Assembly: GCA_045604965.1 (NCBI GenBank)
Contig: JAZUPB010000023.1
Span: 1-64,000 of the forward strand
Direction of reading: 5' to 3'
Source of the DNA: JAISGQ01 sp045604965
GTDB lineage: Bacteria > Bacillota > Clostridia > Oscillospirales > Acutalibacteraceae
DNA length: 64,000 nt
Notes under the pieces: model-generated
Database searches by the model: none
Seen by the model: only the letters and a program-made list of their open reading frames with translations
What the model was told of the DNA's origin: nothing
In this document: one piece after another, positions 16,743 to 24,011 of the stretch
How the letters are laid out: the number at the start of each line of letters is the position of its first letter
How positions within the stretch are numbered: position 1 is the first letter of the stretch
Made by a program: the position numbers and the translations under genes

Positions 16743-17417
16743 ATGGAAAATACAGTTAATATTTTTCTCTTCGGCAAAAAATATGAAGTGCCAGAAAATC
16801 TGACAATTATGACTGCTATGGAATACGCAGGCTATCAGCTGGTCAGAGGCTGCGGATGCCGCAACGGCTTCTGCGGTGCCTGCGCGACCATCTACCGTAT
16901 AAAGGGTGACAGGGAGCTCAGAGCTTGCCTTGCCTGCCAGACCAAGGTAGAGGACAATATGTATATAGCAACACTTCCGTTTTTTCCTCTTGTAAAGCAG
17001 GTTTACGATATAGATAATATTCCTGTGAATGAGACGGTTATGATGCAGCTTTATCCCGAGATATATTCCTGTATAGGCTGCAACGCCTGCACAAAGAGCT
17101 GTACTCAGGGACTCAACGTTATGCAGTATATCGCCTATGCTCAGCGCGGCGATTTTGAAAGATGTGCTGAGGAGTCATTTGACTGCGTAATGTGCGGTGT
17201 CTGTTCGTCAAGATGTCCTGCAGGCATTTCTCATCCTCAGGTGGCAATGCTTGCGAGAAGAATAAACGGCAAATATCTTGCTCCCGGATGCGGACATCTT
17301 GAGGATCGCGTAAAAGAGATCAAAAACGGCGATTTCAATGAGCTTATCGAAGCTCTTATGCAGAAGCCTGTAGAGGAGCTTAAAGAGCTTTACAATACAA
17401 GAGAGATCGAAAAGTAA
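16743..17417 (+). CDS. frdB: Fumarate reductase iron-sulfur subunit, soluble type
   Basis: 224 residues. The N-terminus is a plant-type 2Fe-2S domain (GCGCRNGFCGACATIY and LACLACQ-type Cys), the middle contains FFPLVKQVYD as in FrdB/SdhB, and the C-terminus has two Cys groups (CIGCNACTKSC and CVMCGVCSSRCP). It lacks the C-terminal CCG domain of archaeal thiol:fumarate reductase TfrB, but HdrB is encoded in the same operon and could fill that role. There is no membrane anchor gene, so electrons probably come from a soluble partner. ATG 16743 lies behind AAAGGAG. Confidence 0.8.
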   Translation: MENTVNIFLFGKKYEVPENLTIMTAMEYAGYQLVRGCGCRNGFCGACATIYRIKGDRELRACLACQTKVEDNMYIATLPFFPLVKQVYDIDNIPVNETVMMQLYPEIYSCIGCNACTKSCTQGLNVMQYIAYAQRGDFERCAEESFDCVMCGVCSSRCPAGISHPQVAMLARRINGKYLAPGCGHLEDRVKEIKNGDFNELIEALMQKPVEELKELYNTREIEK

Positions 17418-17429
17418 GGAGGCGGAAAT

Positions 17430-19034
17430 ATGTATTCGGAAAAATTTCAGAGTTCCATTGCTGCGGTCGAAGCGGCGAGAGAAAAGAATATTGCCTTTGA
17501 GCCGAAACGTATGACCGCGAAACAGAAGGAAGACCTTCTTGCCGCTTTTCATCCGGACTATAAAAAAGGCGAGTTTGCAGAGCTGAAAATGGGTCCTAAT
17601 AAGGGGGAGAAAGTTCCCACAGAGCTTGCCGAAATGCTGCAGGCGCACAGCCGTATTTCCGCTGACAGCGTTGATCTTTCAAGCCCTGCCTATGAGACGG
17701 ACGTTCTTATAATCGGCGGCGGCGGAGCAGGCGCTTCTGCGGCAATAGAAGCCCACAATGCAGGAGCAGATGTAATGATCGTTACAAAGCTTCGAATCGG
17801 TGATGCAAATACAATGATGGCAGAAGGCGGCATACAGGCGGCTGACAAGCCCAATGACTCTCCTGCGATCCATTTTGTTGACGCTTTCGGCGGAGGACAT
17901 TTTGCGGCAAAGAGAGAGCTTCTGTCAAAGCTCGTATGCGATGCGCCCGAGGCGATACAGTGGCTCAGTGAGCTGGGCGTTGAATTCGACAAGGAAGCCG
18001 ACGGAACTATGGTCACAACTCACGGCGGCGGCACATCACGCAAACGTATGCACGCAGCCAAGGACTATTCCGGCGCTGAAATTATGAGAACTCTGCGCGA
18101 CGAGGTATTAAACCGCAATATCCCCGTCATCGACTTTACCGCTGCAGTTGAGATCATTCTCGATGAGAACGGCAGAGCCGCAGGCGCAGTTCTTATGAAT
18201 ATGGAAACAAAGGAACTGATGGTCGCAAAGGCAAAGACCGTTATTATCGCTACAGGCGGCGCAGGTCGTATGCACTATCAGGGATTTCCCACCTCAAACC
18301 ACTACGGAGCTACAGCTGACGGACTTGTCTTAGGCTACAGAGTGGGTGCAAAGCTCCTTTACGCAGAGACCCTGCAGTATCATCCCACAGGAGCGGCTTA
18401 CCCTGAGCAGATATTCGGAGCTCTTGTCACCGAAAAGGTGCGTTCTCTGGGTGCAAAGCTTGTAAACGCAAAGGGCGAAGTGTTTATGCATCCCCTTGAA
18501 ACAAGAGATGTTGCGGCGGCTTCAATTATCCGTGAGTGCAGTGAGCGTGAAAACGGCGTTGACACGGGAAGCGGCAAAGGCGTATGGTTGGATACTCCGA
18601 TGATCGAAAAGATCGGAGGAGTGGGAACTATAGAAAAAAGAATCCCTGCTATGATGCGAATGTTTGAAAAATACGGTATTGATATTCGAAAAGAGCCAAT
18701 ACTTGTATATCCCACACTGCATTATCAGAACGGCGGATTGGACATCACACCCGACTGTATGACAACAAATGTGGAGAATCTTTTTGCTGCCGGAGAGGCG
18801 GTTGGAGGAATTCACGGAAAAAACCGCTTGATGGGAAACTCATTACTTGATATAATAGTCTTCGGAAGAAGCGCGGGCATCAATGCGGCACGTCGCGCAA
18901 AGGGCGTAACGGTCGGAAAACTCACACTTTCTCACATTGAAAAGTTCGAAAAGGAAATGGCGGCATCAGGCATCGAAACAGATGCAATTTCGCCGAAGCT
19001 CCTTCCAAACTACACAAATCAGAAGGACATATAA
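17430..19034 (+). CDS. frdA: Fumarate reductase/succinate dehydrogenase-type flavoprotein
   Basis: 534 residues. About 85 N-terminal residues precede the FAD-binding loop (VLIIGGGGAGASAAIEA), an extension unusual for this family. Substrate-binding motifs are present: QYHPTG, the RDVAAASI segment with Arg, PTLHYQNGG and GIHGKNRLMGNSLLD. At the position of the FAD-attaching His in membrane Frd/Sdh (SHT), the sequence reads ANT, so FAD is probably noncovalent, as in soluble fumarate reductases and L-aspartate oxidase. Pairing with the iron-sulfur gene 12 bases upstream argues against aspartate oxidase. Expected reaction: fumarate to succinate in the cytosol. Confidence 0.86.
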   Translation: MYSEKFQSSIAAVEAAREKNIAFEPKRMTAKQKEDLLAAFHPDYKKGEFAELKMGPNKGEKVPTELAEMLQAHSRISADSVDLSSPAYETDVLIIGGGGAGASAAIEAHNAGADVMIVTKLRIGDANTMMAEGGIQAADKPNDSPAIHFVDAFGGGHFAAKRELLSKLVCDAPEAIQWLSELGVEFDKEADGTMVTTHGGGTSRKRMHAAKDYSGAEIMRTLRDEVLNRNIPVIDFTAAVEIILDENGRAAGAVLMNMETKELMVAKAKTVIIATGGAGRMHYQGFPTSNHYGATADGLVLGYRVGAKLLYAETLQYHPTGAAYPEQIFGALVTEKVRSLGAKLVNAKGEVFMHPLETRDVAAASIIRECSERENGVDTGSGKGVWLDTPMIEKIGGVGTIEKRIPAMMRMFEKYGIDIRKEPILVYPTLHYQNGGLDITPDCMTTNVENLFAAGEAVGGIHGKNRLMGNSLLDIIVFGRSAGINAARRAKGVTVGKLTLSHIEKFEKEMAASGIETDAISPKLLPNYTNQKDI

Positions 19035-19056
19035 AAATTAAATAGGAGTTTTTTGA

Positions 19057-21027
19057 ATGAATCTGGCAATGATTACAGACCTCTTTGAGGCACTGACGAT
19101 TTTCTGTTTCGGCCTTTCCTGGCCTATCTCCATCCGCAAATCACTGGTCTCAAAAACAGCAAAGGGAAAAAGCCTGTTTTTTGAGATATTCCTGCTGATC
19201 GGTTACGCTTTCGGTATTGCACGAAAGATAATACAGGTAACCGCAATGGACAGCAGCGGCTTCATATTTTACCTGAGCTTCTTCTTCTATGTATTGAATT
19301 TCATAGAAATCTCAATCGACGTTGCTCTTTATTTCCGCAATGTCAAGCTCGACAGAGCAAGAGAAGAAGCCAATCAGGTTCAAGATACAGCAGCTATAAA
19401 TTTAAAGAAAGAGGCGACTGATTTGAAAACTGTAGATCTGAGCAAGTACGGCATTACAGGCGTAAAGGAAATAATCCATAACCCCTCTTACGATGAACTG
19501 TTTGCCGCAGAGACAGACCCTGCACTGGAGGGTTACGAAAAGGGACAGGTAACAGAGCTTGGTGCTGTCAATGTTATGACAGGTATATACACAGGCCGTT
19601 CCCCCAAGGATAAGTTCATTGTTATGGACGAAAACTCCAAGGACACCGTATGGTGGACCTCCGATGAGTTCAAGAACGACAACCATCCCTGCAGCGAGGA
19701 AAGCTGGAAGGTACTCAAGGATATAGCTCTCAAGGAACTTTCCGACAAGAAGCTTTACGTCGTTGACGTATTCTGCGGTGCAAACGAGGATTCACGTATG
19801 TCCATCCGTTTCATAATGGAAGTTGCATGGCAGGCACATTTTGTAAAGAATATGTTCATCAACCCCACCGAGGAAGAGCTTGAAAACTTCGAGCCTGATT
19901 TCATCTGCTACAACGCATCCAAGGCAAAGGTTGAAAACTATAAGGAACTCGGTCTCAACTCCGAAACAGCAGCAGTGTTCAACATCACTTCCCGTGAGCA
20001 GGTAATTCTCAACACCTGGTACGGCGGTGAGATGAAGAAGGGTATGTTCTCAATGATGAACTACTATCTGCCTCTCAAGGGTATGGCATCTATGCACTGC
20101 TCTGCAAACACCGATATGAACGGCGAAAACACCGCACTGTTCTTCGGCCTTTCCGGTACAGGTAAGACCACCCTTTCCACCGATCCCAAGCGTCTTCTCA
20201 TCGGCGACGACGAGCACGGCTGGGACGACAAGGGCGTATTCAACTTCGAGGGCGGCTGCTATGCAAAGGTTATCAACCTCGACAAGGAATCCGAGCCTGA
20301 CATCTACAATGCTATTCGTCGCAATGCACTTCTTGAGAACGTCACTGTTGACGAAAACGGCGTATGCGATTTTGCTGACGATTCTGTAACAGAAAACACT
20401 CGTGTATCCTATCCCATCGATCACATCGAAAAGATCGTACGTCCCGTATCTGCAGCTCCCGATGCAAAGAATGTTATCTTCCTTTCTGCTGATGCATTCG
20501 GCGTACTTCCCCCTGTTTCAATCCTGACTCCCGAGCAGGCACAGTACTACTTCCTGTCCGGCTTCACATCCAAGCTCGCAGGTACTGAGCGCGGCATCAC
20601 TGAGCCCACTCCCACATTCTCTGCTTGCTTTGGTCAGGCATTCCTTGAGCTCCATCCCACAAAGTATGCTGAGGAGCTCGTTAAGAAGATGGAAAAGAGC
20701 GGTGCAAAGGCATATCTTGTAAACACAGGCTGGAACGGCACCGGCAAGCGTATCTCCATTAAGGATACCAGAGGAATCATTGATGCTATCCTCGACGGTT
20801 CTATCCTCAAGGCTGAGACAAAGACCGTTCCTTATTTCAACCTTTCTGTTCCTACTGCTCTTCCCGGTGTTGACAGCGGTATTCTCGATCCTCGCGATAC
20901 CTACGGCGATGCAGCTGAGTGGGATGCAAAGGCAAAGGATCTTGCAGAGCGTTTTGTCAAGAACTTCGATAAGTACACTGGCAACGATGCAGGTAAGGCA
21001 CTTGTTGCAGCAGGCCCTCAGTTATAA
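19057..21027 (+). CDS. pckA: ATP-dependent PEP carboxykinase with N-terminal PQ-loop membrane domain
   Basis: 656 residues in one open frame from ATG 19057 (TAGGAG upstream). Residues 1-105 hold three membrane helices with the PQ-loop/SemiSWEET-like phrase FGLSWPISIRKSLVSKTAKG. Residues from about 123 form a complete ATP-type carboxykinase of normal length: RSPKDKF, GLSGTGKTTLSTD (phosphate loop), GDDEHGWDD, ERGITEPTPTFSACFG and NTGWNGTGKRI. AAAGAGG at 19408-19414 precedes an in-frame TTG at 19423 that would give a standard 534-residue enzyme, so a free PckA may also be made. In succinate producers PckA carboxylates PEP to oxaloacetate with ATP gain. Last gene of the operon. Confidence 0.93.
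   Translation: MNLAMITDLFEALTIFCFGLSWPISIRKSLVSKTAKGKSLFFEIFLLIGYAFGIARKIIQVTAMDSSGFIFYLSFFFYVLNFIEISIDVALYFRNVKLDRAREEANQVQDTAAINLKKEATDLKTVDLSKYGITGVKEIIHNPSYDELFAAETDPALEGYEKGQVTELGAVNVMTGIYTGRSPKDKFIVMDENSKDTVWWTSDEFKNDNHPCSEESWKVLKDIALKELSDKKLYVVDVFCGANEDSRMSIRFIMEVAWQAHFVKNMFINPTEEELENFEPDFICYNASKAKVENYKELGLNSETAAVFNITSREQVILNTWYGGEMKKGMFSMMNYYLPLKGMASMHCSANTDMNGENTALFFGLSGTGKTTLSTDPKRLLIGDDEHGWDDKGVFNFEGGCYAKVINLDKESEPDIYNAIRRNALLENVTVDENGVCDFADDSVTENTRVSYPIDHIEKIVRPVSAAPDAKNVIFLSADAFGVLPPVSILTPEQAQYYFLSGFTSKLAGTERGITEPTPTFSACFGQAFLELHPTKYAEELVKKMEKSGAKAYLVNTGWNGTGKRISIKDTRGIIDAILDGSILKAETKTVPYFNLSVPTALPGVDSGILDPRDTYGDAAEWDAKAKDLAERFVKNFDKYTGNDAGKALVAAGPQL
19408..19425 (+). promoter_or_regulatory. 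Internal ribosome-binding site and TTG start for free PEP carboxykinase
   Basis: AAAGAGG (19408-19414), eight bases, then TTG (19423-19425) in the pckA frame. Translation from here would skip the membrane domain and yield a carboxykinase of the family's usual length. Confidence 0.5.
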
Positions 21028-21042
21028 TTTAATCTTAACTGT

Positions 21043-21077
21043 AAAAAGCTTTCGGCAGGAAACTGCCGAAAGCTTTT
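21043..21077 (+). terminator. Terminator of the succinate operon
   Basis: Long stem AAAAGCTTTCGGCAG / CTGCCGAAAGCTTTT with a GAAA-type loop, followed by CTTTATGTTT. It lies 16 bases after the pckA stop and can act in both directions for the convergent cadA gene. Confidence 0.85.
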
Positions 21078-21106
21078 CTTTATGTTTATTTAATGGCAAG
21101 GCGGGG

Positions 21107-23443
21107 TTATTTTTTCAATATCCGCATTGCATTGAGCACCGCTATCAGAGCAACACCTACGTCGCCGAAAACAGCTTCCCACATACCTGCAATGCCGAAA
21201 GCGCCGAGAATAAGGAAAACTCCTTTTATACCGAGAGCAATAATGATGTTCTGAATAACTATACGTTTTGTACTTTTTGCTACATCGATTGCTTCGACAA
21301 TGCCTGATGGCTCGTCGGTCATAAGAACCACGTCTGCAGCTTCTATTGCTGCATCAGAGCCGAGACCACCCATTGCAATGCCGATATCGGCACGGGCGAG
21401 TACGGGGGCATCGTTGATGCCGTCGCCGACAAAAGCAAGCTTACTGCCGTGGCGTTTTGCGCTGTCCAGCATTTCAAGCTTTTCTACTTTCTGATCGGGG
21501 AGCAGCTCTGCGTAGTATTCATCAAGACCGATCTCTTTGGCAACATAAGCGGCAATATTTTTGTTGTCGCCTGTGAGCATAACAGTTTTCTGAACACCCA
21601 TACTGCGAAGGGCGGAAACTGCACTTCTGCTGTCTTCCTTTATTTCGTCGGAGATAACTATGCAGCCGGCATAGCTGCCGTCGGCAGAGACGTAGATCTT
21701 GGTGCCCGATGCTTCGCAAATAGAGAAGGAGATGTTCTCGCTTTCCATCAGTTTGGTGTTGCCTGTGAGTATTTTTATGCCGTTCCGGATTACACTGATG
21801 CCGTGACCTGATATCTCCTGATATTCGCTTAGTGACGATTTGTCTACAGCCTTTCCGTAAGAGGAAAGAATAGATTTTGCAATGGGATGATTTGAAAAGA
21901 CCTCTGCGCAGGCGGCATATTCAAGAACCTGATCTTTGGAGAAGCCTTCTGCAGGAACGATCTCGGTTACATTGAACACGCCTTTTGTAAGTGTTCCTGT
22001 CTTGTCAAAAACAACAACGCCAACATTGTTGAGAGCCTCAAGATAATTGCTTCCCTTTACAAGCACGCCGTGCTTTGAGGCAGCACCGATACCGCCGAAG
22101 AAGGTAAGGGGGATTGAAATGACCAATGCACAGGGACAGGAAATAACAAGGAAAACGAAGCCTCTGCGTATCCATTCGGTCCATTCGCCGCCGAAGGCAA
22201 GGGGAGGAATAACAGCAAGCAGAGCGGCAAGAATGACCACTACAGGTGTATAATAACGGGCGAAGGTGGTGATGAAGTTTTCAGTGGGAGCTTTACGGGA
22301 GGATGCATTTTCCACAAGGTCGAGAATCTTTGCAGCGGTAGATTCCCCGAATTCTTTTGTGACGCGAATGGTGAGCAGTCCGCTTTGATTGATGCAGCCG
22401 GAGAGGGCTTCGTCGCCGGGACGCACAGTCCTCGGGACAGACTCGCCTGTCAGTGCCTTGGTATCGAGCATTGATTCGCCTTCGACAATAATACCGTCAA
22501 GAGGTATCTTCTCACCGGGCTTTACGGAGATAAGGTCGCCGGGGGAGACCGTTTCGGGAGATACTACGGTGATTTCGCCGTTTCTGATAACCGCAGCGCT
22601 GTCGGGGCGTATGTCCATAAGCTGTGAAATCGACTTTCTGGAGCGCTTTACGGCAAGGCTCTGGAAATATTCACCTACCTGATAAAACAGCATAACAGCT
22701 ACAGCTTCTGGGTATTCGCCGATGACAAAAGCACCGATTGTGGAAAGAGTCATAAGAAAATTCTCATCAAAGACACGGCCTCTGACAATATTTTTTACAG
22801 CCTTGAATACAACATCGAAGCCTAGTACTATGTATGCGGCAATAAGAAGTGCGAGCCGCACGTAAAACGGAGCATCAACAAAAAGGGGAAGCAAAAGCCC
22901 TGCGGCGTAAAGAAGCGCACCAATGGAAAATCTTATCAATGTGCGCTTTGTTTCGCCGTCTGAGGTGTCTGCCGCCGCAGAAGACGCTTTGCTCTTATGC
23001 TCAAAGACGTTTACCTGGGGTTCGTAGTCGTGTACTATTTCGGTTACTATTTCAAAAAGGAAGTCCTTTGATACGGATTTATATTCCAAGGTGACTGTCT
23101 GGCTGATCAGATTCATCTGTACGTTTGATACGTAATCGAGAGAATTGATATCTCCTTCGATCTTTGCCGCGCAGTTGGGGCAGTCTAAACCTTCGAGGAC
23201 ATATGTGACGGTATTTCCTCCGCCTATTTCACTTACCGCAACACGGGGCTCATAGCGGTGCACGATCTTGTTGACCAGCCATTCTATGGATGCTTCGATG
23301 GAAGGGTCGATTTCGACTACAAGGGTCTGCTTCATAAGGTTTACGGAAGAGGAGATGACCCCTTCGGAATCTCCGATTTCCTTTTCAATTCCTGCGGAGC
23401 AGTGGGGACAGTCAAGCCCCTTGAGAAGAAAGGTTTTCGTCAT
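21107..23443 (-). CDS. cadA: Heavy-metal P1B-type ATPase (Cd/Zn/Pb efflux)
   Basis: 778 residues. Two N-terminal heavy-metal-associated domains carry GLDCPHC and GLDCPNC. A polytopic membrane part contains the metal-selectivity motif SCPCALVIS, and the cytoplasmic part has TGES, the phosphorylation site DKTGTLTKG, HP in SNHPIAKS and GDGINDAP. The CPC motif and partner regulator point to export of divalent Cd/Zn/Pb, not Cu(I). It is transcribed away from pckA and follows the ArsR-type regulator gene by 63 bases, with an operator palindrome in the gap. The ribosome-binding site is GGAGG. Confidence 0.94.
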   Translation of the reverse strand: MTKTFLLKGLDCPHCSAGIEKEIGDSEGVISSSVNLMKQTLVVEIDPSIEASIEWLVNKIVHRYEPRVAVSEIGGGNTVTYVLEGLDCPNCAAKIEGDINSLDYVSNVQMNLISQTVTLEYKSVSKDFLFEIVTEIVHDYEPQVNVFEHKSKASSAAADTSDGETKRTLIRFSIGALLYAAGLLLPLFVDAPFYVRLALLIAAYIVLGFDVVFKAVKNIVRGRVFDENFLMTLSTIGAFVIGEYPEAVAVMLFYQVGEYFQSLAVKRSRKSISQLMDIRPDSAAVIRNGEITVVSPETVSPGDLISVKPGEKIPLDGIIVEGESMLDTKALTGESVPRTVRPGDEALSGCINQSGLLTIRVTKEFGESTAAKILDLVENASSRKAPTENFITTFARYYTPVVVILAALLAVIPPLAFGGEWTEWIRRGFVFLVISCPCALVISIPLTFFGGIGAASKHGVLVKGSNYLEALNNVGVVVFDKTGTLTKGVFNVTEIVPAEGFSKDQVLEYAACAEVFSNHPIAKSILSSYGKAVDKSSLSEYQEISGHGISVIRNGIKILTGNTKLMESENISFSICEASGTKIYVSADGSYAGCIVISDEIKEDSRSAVSALRSMGVQKTVMLTGDNKNIAAYVAKEIGLDEYYAELLPDQKVEKLEMLDSAKRHGSKLAFVGDGINDAPVLARADIGIAMGGLGSDAAIEAADVVLMTDEPSGIVEAIDVAKSTKRIVIQNIIIALGIKGVFLILGAFGIAGMWEAVFGDVGVALIAVLNAMRILKK

Positions 23444-23463
23444 AACAATACCTCCGAATGTTT

Positions 23464-23489
23464 CTTAGTTGCTCAATCGTTCAACTAAG
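23464..23489 (-). promoter_or_regulatory. ArsR/CadC operator upstream of cadA
   Basis: Imperfect palindrome with arms CTTAGTTG and CAACTAAG and a centre containing CTCAAtCGTTCA. It is very similar to the palindrome before cadC (23881-23906) and sits between the cadC stop and the cadA start. Confidence 0.75.
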
Positions 23490-23506
23490 AAGACAAAAAA
23501 TTTAAA

Positions 23507-23863
23507 TCATTCGTGAAGATGATCAAATCCCATATCGATAATTTCCTTTACGTGATCATCGGAAAGGGAATAAAAGATAACCTGTGCTTCACGGCGGGAT
23601 TTTACGAGGTTTGCAAGTTTCAGAGCCTTGAGCTGATGTGAAACAGCTGACTTTGTGACGCCAAGAAGTACAGCGAGATCACATACACACATTTCGTTCT
23701 GTTCGAGAGCGTGAAGTATCCTGACTCTGGTAGGATCGCCGAACAGCTTGAACAGCATTGCCAGCTGAGCATACTCATCGTCTGCAAGCATTTTGCTTTT
23801 TGTGTCGTTGAGAACATCCTGATGGATGACATCGCAGTCACAGGAGAAGTTCTGATTCGGCAT
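23507..23863 (-). CDS. cadC: ArsR-family metal-responsive repressor, CadC-like
   Basis: 118 residues. An N-terminal SCDCD and ELCVCD-like MCVCDLA segment provide the Cys ligands of the CadC alpha-3N metal site, and the winged helix contains TKSAVSHQLKALKLANLV. A C-terminal His-rich tail (DHVKEIIDMGFDHLHE) could form the alpha-5 zinc site of SmtB/CzrA. The protein should repress its own gene and cadA until Cd, Pb or Zn binds. A near-perfect operator overlaps its promoter, and a second lies ahead of cadA. Confidence 0.92.
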   Translation of the reverse strand: MPNQNFSCDCDVIHQDVLNDTKSKMLADDEYAQLAMLFKLFGDPTRVRILHALEQNEMCVCDLAVLLGVTKSAVSHQLKALKLANLVKSRREAQVIFYSLSDDHVKEIIDMGFDHLHE

Positions 23864-23880
23864 ATCTGCACCTCCGTTTT

Positions 23881-23933
23881 ATTAGTTGAGCAATTGTTCA
23901 ACTAATATTAACCCCCCGTTACATATTTGTCAA
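23881..23933 (-). promoter_or_regulatory. cadC promoter with overlapping ArsR operator
   Basis: On the - strand TTGACA (23928-23933), 17 bases and TAATAT (23905-23910) form the promoter. The palindrome 23881-23906 (arms ATTAGTTGA and TCAACTAAT) covers the -10 edge and the transcription start, as expected for an ArsR repressor site. Confidence 0.8.
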
Positions 23934-23966
23934 TAGGAAATCAGAAAAAATATCCAACAACATAAA

Positions 23967-23996
23967 GTGCGGCATGCCGCAATGGGCATACCGCAC
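23967..23996 (-). terminator. Hairpin downstream of the M23 peptidase gene
   Basis: Stem with arms GTGCGGCATGCC and GGCATACCGCAC (one mismatch), 16 bases past the stop at 24012. The T-run on that strand is short, so termination strength is uncertain. Confidence 0.5.
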
Positions 23997-24011
23997 AAAA
24001 CTGATTATTTA

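Noticed and set aside
10293..17417. HdrABC as evidence of methanogenesis
   Set aside because: There is no coenzyme M or B pathway, no methyl-coenzyme M reductase, and bacterial promoters and ribosome-binding sites; bacterial Hdr-Flx complexes explain it.
17430..19034. L-aspartate oxidase (NadB) as the identity of the flavoprotein
   Set aside because: It is paired with an iron-sulfur subunit and sits between electron-transfer and succinate-route genes, with no nadA or nadC.
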